Part shown: positions 47,235-54,823 of the stretch, piece by piece | Layout of the letters: every line of letters begins with the position of its first letter | Position numbering within the stretch: position 1 is the stretch's first letter | NCBI GenBank assembly: GCA_015057305.1 | Contig: SVES01000017.1 | Location: forward strand, 1-58,810 | From: Pseudobutyrivibrio ruminis | Lineage (GTDB): Bacteria; Bacillota; Clostridia; Lachnospirales; Lachnospiraceae | Reading direction: 5' to 3' | Length of the DNA: 58,810 nt | The notes under the pieces: model-generated | Databases searched by the model: none | The model's input: only the letters and a program-made list of their open reading frames with translations | Told to the model about the DNA's origin: nothing | Made by a program: the position numbers and the translations under genes

Positions 47235-47316
47235 CTGGTAGGTGACAAGCTCTTAGATTTCTTAAGCGAGACATGTAGTCGAGCGGAGAAATACTAAGGC
47301 TTGTACCCGTAACCAG
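47235..47316 (-). repeat. 82-bp hairpin family (H1), copy in reverse orientation
   Basis: On the minus strand it begins CTGGTTACGGGTACAAGCC and ends GTCACCTACCAG. It has the same 82-bp length as the copies at 20794-20875 and 48217-48298 and is strongly similar to them. It lies between the reductase stop codon and the 126-bp hairpin. With the copy at 48217-48298, in the opposite orientation, it flanks the sulfite reductase gene. Confidence 0.85.
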
Positions 47317-47328
47317 CGTAGGATTTTC

Positions 47329-48195
47329 TCAGCCTTGGTACGCTGATTCCAGCGCTTTGCGAAGCCCTTCGTCGCCGAGGCGAGTAAGGGTTGCACGGAA
47401 ACGCTCTGAAGGATTTGCATTTGCCTCAAAGTAATCTATGGCTGCGTCAGTTACCTTAAACAGAGTTTCTTTGTCGCGGATTATTGGCAACATCTGCTCA
47501 GCCTTATAAATCTTGTTTCCGAAAGTTCCTCCAAAGGATACGATATATCCTGGTGTTCCTTCCCATGCATCAGTAGGGCAACTCTTTACACAGCGAGCGC
47601 AATTGTTACACTTGGTTCTGTCAATTTCTATCTTGCCATCCTTCATTGTAAGCGCCTGTTCACGACAAGCTTTTACACATACTCCACAGGAAATGCAGGC
47701 ATCCTCTTTGTATTCAACAGTCATGCCACCCTTGATACCAACATCATTCTCCTCTGCCTTCAAACAGTTATTCTGGCATCCAGTTACGCCAAACTTAAAC
47801 TTATGTGGCAGCTCCCTACCAAAATATCTATCATTTAGTTCCTGTGCCAAGGTATATGTATCTATACAACCACTTGGACAGATTTCAGAGCCTTGGCAAG
47901 CTGTAATTGTACGAACTCTCGGACCACATACGCCTGTGTATACGCCGCCAGCTTTAAGTTCTTCCTTTACCTTTTCCAAATCATTCACATGAATAAATGG
48001 AATCTCTATGCCCTGGCGGCTAGTCATGTGCACATAGCCATGGCCATATTTTTCTGCCACCTCAGCAACAGTCTTTATTGCATTTGCATCTAGATTTCCT
48101 CCGACTACTGCAAGTCTGAGGGAACCATAACCCTTTTGTTTCTGGCTCATGAAGCCGCCAGCCTTCAAAGCCTTATAATCTATCTTCTCTGCCAT
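47329..48195 (-). CDS. Siroheme sulfite/nitrite reductase-like protein with two 4Fe-4S motifs (AsrC-like)
   Basis: 288 residues from the ATG at 48195, which has AAAAGGAG 5 nt upstream; the in-frame ATG at 48267 lies inside a hairpin repeat. It shows VVGGNLDANAIKTVAEVAEKYGHGYVHMTSRQGIEIP, then the siroheme-cluster cysteines CQGSEIC (CX5C) and GCQNNC (CX3C). A ferredoxin domain follows, with CISCGVCVKAC and CNNCARCVKSC. It resembles the AsrC / ferredoxin-type small sulfite reductases, reducing sulfite to sulfide with six electrons. asrA and asrB are absent, so ferredoxin is the probable donor. Confidence 0.88.
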   Translation of the reverse strand: MAEKIDYKALKAGGFMSQKQKGYGSLRLAVVGGNLDANAIKTVAEVAEKYGHGYVHMTSRQGIEIPFIHVNDLEKVKEELKAGGVYTGVCGPRVRTITACQGSEICPSGCIDTYTLAQELNDRYFGRELPHKFKFGVTGCQNNCLKAEENDVGIKGGMTVEYKEDACISCGVCVKACREQALTMKDGKIEIDRTKCNNCARCVKSCPTDAWEGTPGYIVSFGGTFGNKIYKAEQMLPIIRDKETLFKVTDAAIDYFEANANPSERFRATLTRLGDEGLRKALESAYQG

Positions 48196-48216
48196 ATCTA
48201 CTCCTTTTCCAGTCCG

Positions 48217-48298
48217 CTGGTTACGATAACAAGCCTTAGTATTTCTCCGTTCAGCAACACGCTTCACTTGAGAAATCTAAGAGCTTGTTATCTACCAG
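48217..48298 (+). repeat. 82-bp hairpin family (H1), forward copy between metY and the sulfite reductase
   Basis: CTGGTTACGATAACAAGCC starts the unit and GCTTGTTATCTACCAG ends it. It aligns gap-free to the other two full copies. It lies 52 nt past the metY stop codon and 21 nt before the reductase start codon at 48195, so it could attenuate or stabilise the reductase message. Confidence 0.85.
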
Positions 48299-48350
48299 CT
48301 CACTTAATATTTTTAAAAAAAATATATATTACTAAGCCGCGTTTTTCATC

Positions 48351-49571
48351 CTATCCGAGCGCATTACGGAAGTCTTCGATGAGGTCTTCCACGTCTTCGA
48401 TGCCTACGCTTATGCGTATCAGGTCATCATAGACGCCAGCGTCCTCCAGTTCCTTTGGAGTGCTGTGCAATGATATAGTGGAAGCAGGGTGCACAACCAA
48501 GGTTTTGGTGTCGCCTATGTTTGAGAGGATGTACGGGATGGTTAGCTTGTTCATCACCTCAAATGCACGCTTTTTACTTCCTACTCTTATTGTAAGAATT
48601 GCCCCATACCCTTTTTTCAATATCGTATTTGCGATATCCTTCCATTTGCTGTTGGCAAGTCCTGGATAATTAACTGTAACGTCAGGATAGCTTTCATCCA
48701 GCCACTTTGCTAATTCATAGGCGTTTTGACACTGCCGCTCCATTCTCAAGCCCAGGGTTTCCAGTCCTATCATATTTAGATATGCATTAAATGGCGATAG
48801 ACAGGTTCCCATGTTTCGATAAAGTCCACTTCGCATTTTCGATATATATGCAAATGGTCCATATTTTATGTAATCCCCTAAAACTGGATACTTGTCTCTT
48901 GTCCATTTGAAATGTCCACTATCTGTAAGCACACCACTTATGGAATTGCTGCTTCCATTTATGTACTTGGATGATGAGTTGACAACAATGTCCGCTCCGT
49001 GTTCTATTGCTTTCACCAAATATGGCGTTGCAGTAGTATTGTCTATAACAAGTGGAACACCATGGCTATGTGCTATCTCAGCCAGCTTATCAATATCTGT
49101 TACGTCCAAACAGGGATTCCCGATGGTCTCTGCAAATACCACCTTGGTGTGTTCATTAAACGCAGCTTCTATTTCTTCCCAGTTGTTATTTTCAACGTAT
49201 CTTGTTTTAATTCCAAAGGCTTCTATATCTCTGAACAAATCAATAGAACCACCATACAAGCTAGCACTTGATATTATCTCATCGCCACTTTGTAAAATGT
49301 TTAGCAAAGCATTGGACAAAGCTGCCATTCCCGAAGAACAAGCTACAGAAGCAATGCCTCCCTCAAGCTTTGTTATACGTTCTTCAAATGCTGTAATTGT
49401 GGGATTTGCCACCCTTGTGTAGCAGTATCCCATTTTTTTATTTTCGAAGATACCTGCTAAATCTTCTCCACTTTCCTGTGCAAATGCACTACTTTGGAAA
49501 ATAGGAGGAAATGTGGCGCCATATGGTTCCTTTTTTACTCCTTCATGGAGAAGTCTAGTATTAAAGTTCAT
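48351..49571 (-). CDS. metY: O-acetylhomoserine sulfhydrylase (Cys/Met metabolism PLP enzyme)
   Basis: 406 residues. The PLP lysine lies in NSSSKYINGSSNSISG, with the N-terminal TRLLHEGV and GMAALSNALLN segments typical of the trans-sulfuration family. MetY members combine O-acetylhomoserine with sulfide, or with a carrier thiocarboxylate, to make homocysteine. GGAGGG precedes the ATG, and a TTGCTA-17-TATAAT promoter and operator lie upstream. A cystathionine synthase activity cannot be excluded by sequence alone, but the sulfide-generating context favours direct sulfhydrylation. Confidence 0.9.
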   Translation of the reverse strand: MNFNTRLLHEGVKKEPYGATFPPIFQSSAFAQESGEDLAGIFENKKMGYCYTRVANPTITAFEERITKLEGGIASVACSSGMAALSNALLNILQSGDEIISSASLYGGSIDLFRDIEAFGIKTRYVENNNWEEIEAAFNEHTKVVFAETIGNPCLDVTDIDKLAEIAHSHGVPLVIDNTTATPYLVKAIEHGADIVVNSSSKYINGSSNSISGVLTDSGHFKWTRDKYPVLGDYIKYGPFAYISKMRSGLYRNMGTCLSPFNAYLNMIGLETLGLRMERQCQNAYELAKWLDESYPDVTVNYPGLANSKWKDIANTILKKGYGAILTIRVGSKKRAFEVMNKLTIPYILSNIGDTKTLVVHPASTISLHSTPKELEDAGVYDDLIRISVGIEDVEDLIEDFRNALG

Positions 49572-49588
49572 GTTCCCTCCATGTAAAA

Positions 49589-49605
49589 CCTACCATATTG
49601 ATAGG
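49589..49605. promoter_or_regulatory. Putative operator of metY (CCTATCAATATGGTAGG on the minus strand)
   Basis: A 17-bp near-palindrome lies just downstream of the metY -10 box. It matches the site in front of the glycyl radical enzyme gene (CCTATCAACCTAGTAGG) at 14 of 17 positions, in the same orientation relative to transcription. Its position suggests repression by blocking the polymerase. The binding protein is unknown; a LysR or an Rrf2-type (CymR-like) regulator would be candidates. Confidence 0.65.
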
Positions 49606-49620
49606 TTATTTGATGCTGAT

Positions 49621-49649
49621 ATTATATATGTCAAAAGGGCTTATAGCAA
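49621..49649 (-). promoter_or_regulatory. Promoter of metY
   Basis: On the minus strand TTGCTA (49644-49649) is followed after 17 nt by TATAAT (49621-49626). Transcription would start near 49614 with a leader of about 43 nt that contains the putative operator. Confidence 0.65.
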
Positions 49650-49708
49650 TACTCTCTGCTATATAATAAATTTATCCCCGGTAATAAATTTTATTTATAG
49701 CCAGATAA

Positions 49709-50644
49709 CTATATTCCAGCGCCCTTTTGCCACCCTTCATCCTGAAGCTGAGTTTTAATATTATTGAACTCATATTTCTTTAGGCTCTTGAACAAATCCT
49801 CTGATAGCTTTGCCTGTGCCATAGGATACCGCCTATGTAATGATACATATTTAGGCTCTCCCAGTTGATGATACTTTAGCAACTCGTATCTAGTATTTTT
49901 CCTAGTACTAATGAAATCATAAATACTTTTTATTGCCTGTTCGTTATCATTCACTCCAGGAATCACCGGGGTTCTTACCTGAATTGGCAAATCCGGATAT
50001 ATTTTTCTAATTAACTCAAAGTTGTTAAGAATAAGCTCATTGCTAACCCCTGTCACCTTTTTATGAAGCTCATCATCTAAGGTTTTTATGTCCATCAAAA
50101 GATAATCAAGCTTTCCAGCAATTTTTATAAAATCCTCTGGCTTACCATAACCTGTTGTCTCGATAGCTGTATTTATACCGTTTTTTTTCGCTTCATTTAA
50201 AAGGTGATAGGTAAACTTGTTTTGCAATAAAGGCTCGCCACCACTTATGGTAAGTCCCCCTTCTTCATCTCCATAAAAGACCGCATCTCTATCAATTTTC
50301 TTTATCACTTCACAAACAGTGGTTTCATAGCCTATCACATGTAATGCTTTAGATGGGCAAGTACGATCGATTTCATTCTTGTCCACCATGTCACTATTTT
50401 CCCAATATAACTCATCCTCAGAAAAATATGGTTGGCATCCCAAATTGCTATTGCAACACTGACCACAGCCTATGCACTTATTTTTGGTCCATGCCAACTC
50501 AGGTTCCCTTTTCTGAGATTCAGGATTAGCACACCACAAACACCGTAGCGGGCAACCCTTTTCAAAAACGACGGTCCTTATTCCAGGGCCGTCGTGTACT
50601 GAAAACCTTTGAATATTAAAAATAATTCCTCTTGTTTCATTCAT
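49709..50644 (-). CDS. Glycyl radical enzyme activase (radical SAM)
   Basis: 311 residues. The radical SAM motif CPLRCLWC has Cys at 31, 35 and 38. An inserted ferredoxin-like part (CIGCGQCCNSNLGC from 57, later CPSKAL) is typical of activases for non-PFL glycyl radical enzymes. FNIQRFSVHDGPGIRTVVF at the start is classic. It abstracts hydrogen from the conserved Gly of its partner, encoded 2 bp upstream. It is followed by an AT-rich hairpin (49668-49691) and then the metY promoter. Confidence 0.95.
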   Translation of the reverse strand: MNETRGIIFNIQRFSVHDGPGIRTVVFEKGCPLRCLWCANPESQKREPELAWTKNKCIGCGQCCNSNLGCQPYFSEDELYWENSDMVDKNEIDRTCPSKALHVIGYETTVCEVIKKIDRDAVFYGDEEGGLTISGGEPLLQNKFTYHLLNEAKKNGINTAIETTGYGKPEDFIKIAGKLDYLLMDIKTLDDELHKKVTGVSNELILNNFELIRKIYPDLPIQVRTPVIPGVNDNEQAIKSIYDFISTRKNTRYELLKYHQLGEPKYVSLHRRYPMAQAKLSEDLFKSLKKYEFNNIKTQLQDEGWQKGAGI

Positions 50645-50646
50645 AA

Positions 50647-53118
50647 CTATGCTATCTCATCATGTGCTGTTCTGTTTACAACATCATCCTGCAGATTTGG
50701 CGAAAGCTCCACAAAATATGCACTGTAGCCTGCCACTCTGACAAGTAAACTTCTATAGTTTTCAGGGTGCGCCTTTGCAGCAAGTAAGGTTTCTTTATTG
50801 ATTATGTTGAACTGCAAGTGCCACAGTTTCAAATCTCTCCAACTCTTAATAAACTGTACAAGCTTCTTTGTTCCAACATCTCCTGCAACGCTTGAAGGCG
50901 TAAGCTTTATATTAAGCAAACGAGCTGCTCTATTATTATAATTTGTATTTTTGGTTTTATAATTTGATAATAGAACTGCTGTAGGACCATTTTCATCAGC
51001 GCCCTGAGATGCTGAGGAGCCGTCCGATAAAGCAGTGCCCTCAAATCTACCATTTGGCGTAGCCCCAACTACAGTACCAAAAGGTACATTTACGGATTGA
51101 GAAACATATCTCAAGTCCATATATATCCCAATATTTTGTGCATATTTATTTACGAATTTTACTGCTTCTCCATCTATTCTCTTTGCAATGGAATCTACAT
51201 AATCATCATCATTTCCGTACTTTGGAGCATTAATTAATCTCTGTCTAGTTACCTCATGATTATCAAAATTATGCTTAAGGGCATCTAATAATTCCTTCCA
51301 ATCAATTGTTTTATCATCATAGATGCACTTTTTAATTGCTGCCAATGAATCAGCCACAGTACCAAAACCGATAAAATCAAAGAAACCTGCATCAAAACCG
51401 CCCTCAATATATTGGCTATGCAAATCCTTTCCAGCCTTCATGCAAAGCTTATGAAGTGATGATCCAAGTGGGGATGCAAAATGTTTTGGTCTGGTTCTGT
51501 TTGCCACAAACTGCTGACGCAATGCTTGCTTTAATATGTATGTCTCTTGAGCCACAAAGGCATCTTCAAATTCCTCATATGTAGTAAAGCTTTTTACATC
51601 TCCTGTCTCTATTGTCAACAGTTCATCTCCATATTTAGGCATCCTTCCATTGTAGAGTGTCAGTTCCAATATGGCTGCTAGATTAATAAATGGACATGGT
51701 GTTGTAAATGTATCAAGATTTGGCATTCTTACCTCTGTGCAGCCTGAGACGGCATAATCATTTGCCGATGCAAAATCTGCTCCCTTGGATACTAATATAG
51801 GCACAATCTCCTCATCATTAATGAGCTTTGGAAAACCTGAGCCATCCTTTATTGTTACAGCTATTTCTCTCAAAAATCTCTCTGGAGAGCCAGCATGAAT
51901 ACGTGCTGCTAAATCTGGATAATTAAGTGGAAACTCCCTTTTATCCTCCAGCAGCAGATATGATAAATCATTTGTTGCATCATATCCTTCTTCGTCCACT
52001 CCGCCTATTGTAACTGCTTCCCAATGAGCATAGCCTTCATGGAATTTCACTCCAGCAGGGCTTACGAATAAATCCTGATATTGTGCCATGGCTAGCCACA
52101 CACATCTAAATAATTCTTTTGCCTTTTCAGGGGTGATTCTTCCTTCTTCTAAATCCTTCTTGTAATATGGATACAAATACTGATCCATTCTGCCGTTGGA
52201 AATAGTTGCTCCTGTTTTCTGCTCAAGTCTTGAAAACATCTGAATAAACCATTGTGCCTGGAGAGCCTCATAAAATGTCTCTGCTGGCTTTGCTGGCACC
52301 TTGTAACAAATCCTTGAAATTTCCAAAAGCTCCTGTTTTCTTTCAGCATCAGTTTCTAGCTTGGCCAGGCGAGCCGCTTCATCCCCATGTCTTTTTGCCC
52401 AAAGGATAATCGCATCACTTACAATTATTATGCTTTGATAAAACTCAGCTTTATCTACAGAATCTTTTGGGTCAAACTCATCCAAACCGTCAAGGGCAGC
52501 TTGCGCCTCTGCTTTAATCGCCTCGAAGCCAAGGTCAATTCCTCTTTTGTAATCATGTACCCATTGTAGTGCAGAACGCATAGAGGATGACTCGTTCAAT
52601 ATAAATCTTGATGAGAACAAATCCTTTGGATCATATGTAATCCTTAACACATCCTGAGGCATTGCATGGGCAAAGTCCTCATAATATGTCTTGCCTTCCC
52701 AATAAGGAGCAATTTCCTCTTCGATAACTCTTATGTCATCCTCATCAATTTCAAAAGGAGACTCAACCCTGCTGCTTGCCTGCTTCACAAATTGTCGCAA
52801 GAAGCATCCATCTAGCTCAGGATAAATAATTCCATATTTTCCAGTCTTTCCTCCTCTACCGACAATGAGCTGAGAATCATCTATCACTACATCTATTTTT
52901 TCAGCAATATTATATAGTGCCTTCGCCCATCTAAGTGATAATGCCTGTCCTTCAGTTTCCTTAAATGATTCAGTAAAATATTTAGCTCTCTGCACATCTA
53001 CAACAGATTTTGAGTTTTGAAAACTATCGTATATACGTTTTTCTCTGCCTAAGAGTGCAACGCTACCCTTATTTAATTCAATTCTCTCCTCTTGAGGAGA
53101 CAACAATAGATTTCCCAT
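50647..53118 (-). CDS. Glycyl radical enzyme, probable organosulfonate C-S lyase (isethionate sulfo-lyase type)
   Basis: 823 residues. The C-terminal radical motif is RVAGYSAYF (Gly797) and the catalytic pair is SGCTEV (Cys460, Glu462); the CC pair of pyruvate formate-lyase is absent. As I recall the published isethionate sulfo-lyase residues (Arg189, Gln193, Cys468, Glu470, Arg678, Gly805), this protein has Arg181, Gln185, Cys460, Glu462, Arg670 and Gly797, a constant shift of 8. That supports the sulfo-lyase clade, although a dihydroxypropanesulfonate lyase is also possible. One recalled pocket residue (Phe682) would be Gln674 here, so the substrate may differ. The reaction would release sulfite, plus acetaldehyde from isethionate. 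A metY-like operator and a sulfonate-type importer nearby agree. Confidence 0.78.
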   Translation of the reverse strand: MGNLLLSPQEERIELNKGSVALLGREKRIYDSFQNSKSVVDVQRAKYFTESFKETEGQALSLRWAKALYNIAEKIDVVIDDSQLIVGRGGKTGKYGIIYPELDGCFLRQFVKQASSRVESPFEIDEDDIRVIEEEIAPYWEGKTYYEDFAHAMPQDVLRITYDPKDLFSSRFILNESSSMRSALQWVHDYKRGIDLGFEAIKAEAQAALDGLDEFDPKDSVDKAEFYQSIIIVSDAIILWAKRHGDEAARLAKLETDAERKQELLEISRICYKVPAKPAETFYEALQAQWFIQMFSRLEQKTGATISNGRMDQYLYPYYKKDLEEGRITPEKAKELFRCVWLAMAQYQDLFVSPAGVKFHEGYAHWEAVTIGGVDEEGYDATNDLSYLLLEDKREFPLNYPDLAARIHAGSPERFLREIAVTIKDGSGFPKLINDEEIVPILVSKGADFASANDYAVSGCTEVRMPNLDTFTTPCPFINLAAILELTLYNGRMPKYGDELLTIETGDVKSFTTYEEFEDAFVAQETYILKQALRQQFVANRTRPKHFASPLGSSLHKLCMKAGKDLHSQYIEGGFDAGFFDFIGFGTVADSLAAIKKCIYDDKTIDWKELLDALKHNFDNHEVTRQRLINAPKYGNDDDYVDSIAKRIDGEAVKFVNKYAQNIGIYMDLRYVSQSVNVPFGTVVGATPNGRFEGTALSDGSSASQGADENGPTAVLLSNYKTKNTNYNNRAARLLNIKLTPSSVAGDVGTKKLVQFIKSWRDLKLWHLQFNIINKETLLAAKAHPENYRSLLVRVAGYSAYFVELSPNLQDDVVNRTAHDEIA

Positions 53119-53201
53119 TTATAACACCCCTTTTTTCCTTACTTATACTGACTGTAATCTACCTGAGAAATCAAATCAGTATTAATATAATCTTCGAATT
53201 A

Positions 53202-53218
53202 CCTACTAGGTTGATAGG
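53202..53218. promoter_or_regulatory. Putative operator of the glycyl radical enzyme gene (CCTATCAACCTAGTAGG on the minus strand)
   Basis: This 17-bp site abuts the -10 box and covers the expected transcription start. It shares 14 of 17 positions with the metY operator at 49589-49605. An adjacent CTAGGT half-like sequence near the -35 box (around 53253) may be a second contact. Confidence 0.65.
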
Positions 53219-53247
53219 ATAATAACAGATATTATTTCCTGGTTCAA
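53219..53247 (-). promoter_or_regulatory. Promoter of the glycyl radical enzyme operon
   Basis: TTGAAC (53242-53247) and TATTAT (53219-53224) are separated by exactly 17 nt on the minus strand. The start point would fall inside the operator, leaving a leader of about 95 nt before the ATG at 53118, which has GGGGTG upstream. Confidence 0.7.
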
Positions 53248-53263
53248 TATACCTAGTTCCCAC

Positions 53264-53308
53264 AAAAAATTAGAGCCAGCTATAAAATCAATTTATAGCT
53301 AGCTCTAA
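53264..53308 (-). terminator. Terminator of the FNT-family transporter gene
   Basis: TTAGAGCTAGCTATAAA and TTTATAGCTGGCTCTAA pair over 17 bp with one wobble around a 5-nt loop, and six T follow on the minus strand. It isolates the transporter gene from the glycyl radical enzyme promoter just downstream. Confidence 0.9.
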
Positions 53309-53324
53309 AGCTCTACGCTTGTAT

Positions 53325-53933
53325 TTATTTAACTTTCTTCACAGCATAGTTGGCAACAATGCCACCCACAGTATTTCCTGCTGTAATAACAAGTAGGCGA
53401 ATAAGCATATCAACTGAAAAGCAAAAAGCCACATTGTAATAGAACATGTCCGCAATGCAGTGCTCTGTTCCTGCCAGAATGAATCCCATTACACCTAGAA
53501 TGATAGCAAGATATTTTCCTATTACATGTTCGTTGCTCTTGTACTCCTCTACCGCAATGAAAATAAATATGTTGCAGAGGATACCTAAGAGAAACAAGCT
53601 GAAATATGAATCGCCATTTTTAATAGCACATAGATTTGCAGCTTTTTCAGCAACACCAGCCGCACCCCTGGTTCCCCTAATAATAAGAGCAATAATCAGA
53701 GTACCTATGTAGTTGCCAAGCCATATACTAATCACATCCAAAATGCTTGGTCCATTTTTATCACAAACATAGCAAATCTTTCCTGTGAAAAGATTAAAGC
53801 TCATAGTCAACACCAAGAAAAGTCCTATGCTAAACAGTGCAGAGCCCACTATCTTATTATCAACAGATAAATAGATGAGCCCACCAAGTCCAATCGAAAA
53901 ACCACCAAGTATTGATTTACAAAATGATTTCAT
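53325..53933 (-). CDS. Short formate/nitrite (FNT) family channel
   Basis: 202 residues, shorter than FocA/NirC (about 260-280), with about six membrane helices. FNT features are LFTGKICYV, the central GTEHCIADMFY (conserved His in the pore loop) and ITAGNTVGGIV. FNT channels pass small anions such as formate, nitrite, lactate or hydrosulfide. Next to a putative sulfite-releasing lyase, sulfite or hydrosulfide is a reasonable guess; formate remains possible. It has its own terminator and a divergent promoter region shared with the metalloprotease-like gene. GGAGA precedes the ATG. Confidence 0.85.
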   Translation of the reverse strand: MKSFCKSILGGFSIGLGGLIYLSVDNKIVGSALFSIGLFLVLTMSFNLFTGKICYVCDKNGPSILDVISIWLGNYIGTLIIALIIRGTRGAAGVAEKAANLCAIKNGDSYFSLFLLGILCNIFIFIAVEEYKSNEHVIGKYLAIILGVMGFILAGTEHCIADMFYYNVAFCFSVDMLIRLLVITAGNTVGGIVANYAVKKVK

Positions 53934-54021
53934 ATAAAAATTCTCCTAATTATTCTTTTATAACTATCAACATTATATAATACTTGCGGAATAAATGGAA
54001 AATAATGTCATCTATTTGTTA

Positions 54022-54050
54022 TTGTAAATATCAAAATGAGTTGCTATACT
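54022..54050 (+). promoter_or_regulatory. Promoter of the HEYAH protein gene
   Basis: TTGTAA (54022-54027) and TATACT (54045-54050) are separated by 17 nt. The ATG at 54086 follows AAGGAG by 7 nt, giving a leader of about 28 nt. Confidence 0.65.
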
Positions 54051-54085
54051 ATTCACCGGTTAAAACTTAATAACAAGGAGTACTT

Positions 54086-54790
54086 ATGACAAAGCAACAA
54101 ATGTTTAAAATGCTTCATGATGAAGAACCAATTATAAGAGCTGAAATCACTGCTTTATACTCAGTATTAGATCACAAGCTTGGGCTTCATGGAGCTGATG
54201 TTCCAATTACCTTTGATATGGACGAGAAGGCCTTAGGCTCTTACCTTCCACCTTCATATGATGATGAGGAACAATTTAAATTTTCATTATTCTTCGTAGG
54301 ATTTTGTTTAAATGAACAGCTTTCAAAGGCTGATAGAATCAATTTATACAAGCATGAATATGCGCACTACATGACTAGATATATCCCTATACCAAGCGAA
54401 TATACCTGGCAGCCTGGGGTACATGGTAGCGCATGGAAATACTGCTGTAGCCTTATAGGTGCTATTCCAGCTGATTACTATGTGGAGGACCAGAGCCTTA
54501 AGAAAGTGGACTATGAGGCTGTACTTACCAGACCAAGTGTAGACCATAAACAGGTTCAGATGCTAGACACCTACCGTTCTAACAATGCTTATAAAAAGCT
54601 AGAAGGTACAAAAGTAAAATACTCTGTTGGTGATGTTGTTAATCATCCAAAATTTGGTCAAGGTACAATTACTGACGTTCAAAAGACTTCTTCATCTGTA
54701 AGTTTACATATTAATTTTGGTGAAGAAACAAAAATCATCGATCAGCAGTGGCTGGTGAAAGCAAACTATAAAAGAGTTGGTGACAGGTAA
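54086..54790 (+). CDS. Zinc metalloprotease-like (HEYAH, SprT-like) protein with a C-terminal tudor-like domain
   Basis: 234 residues. YKHEYAHYM gives an HExxH zinc motif at about residue 90, with further His and Cys around HGSAWKYCC, resembling SprT-like domains. The C-terminal part (about 173-230; YSVGDVVNHPKFGQGTITDV and INFGEETKIIDQQWLVKANY) resembles the small barrel at the end of UvrD/PcrA helicases that binds RNA polymerase. The pairing suggests a nucleic-acid-associated protease (inference). It lies inside the sulfur region but on the opposite strand and need not belong to it. Confidence 0.7.
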   Translation: MTKQQMFKMLHDEEPIIRAEITALYSVLDHKLGLHGADVPITFDMDEKALGSYLPPSYDDEEQFKFSLFFVGFCLNEQLSKADRINLYKHEYAHYMTRYIPIPSEYTWQPGVHGSAWKYCCSLIGAIPADYYVEDQSLKKVDYEAVLTRPSVDHKQVQMLDTYRSNNAYKKLEGTKVKYSVGDVVNHPKFGQGTITDVQKTSSSVSLHINFGEETKIIDQQWLVKANYKRVGDR

Positions 54791-54823
54791 AATATTCTAA
54801 AAAAATTGGGGTCTAGTAAAATC

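Noticed and set aside
47513-47992. 159-codon plus-strand open frame
   Set aside because: It lies opposite the sulfite reductase, whose siroheme and ferredoxin motifs leave no doubt about the coding strand.
48892-49422. 176-codon plus-strand open frame
   Set aside because: It is opposite metY and has no start signals or recognisable motif.
39523-49571. Thiamine or molybdopterin biosynthesis cluster, suggested by ThiS/MoaD and ThiF/MoeB genes
   Set aside because: thiG, thiH, moaA and moaE are absent, while JAMM, TusA-like, sulfite reductase and MetY genes point to sulfur assimilation.
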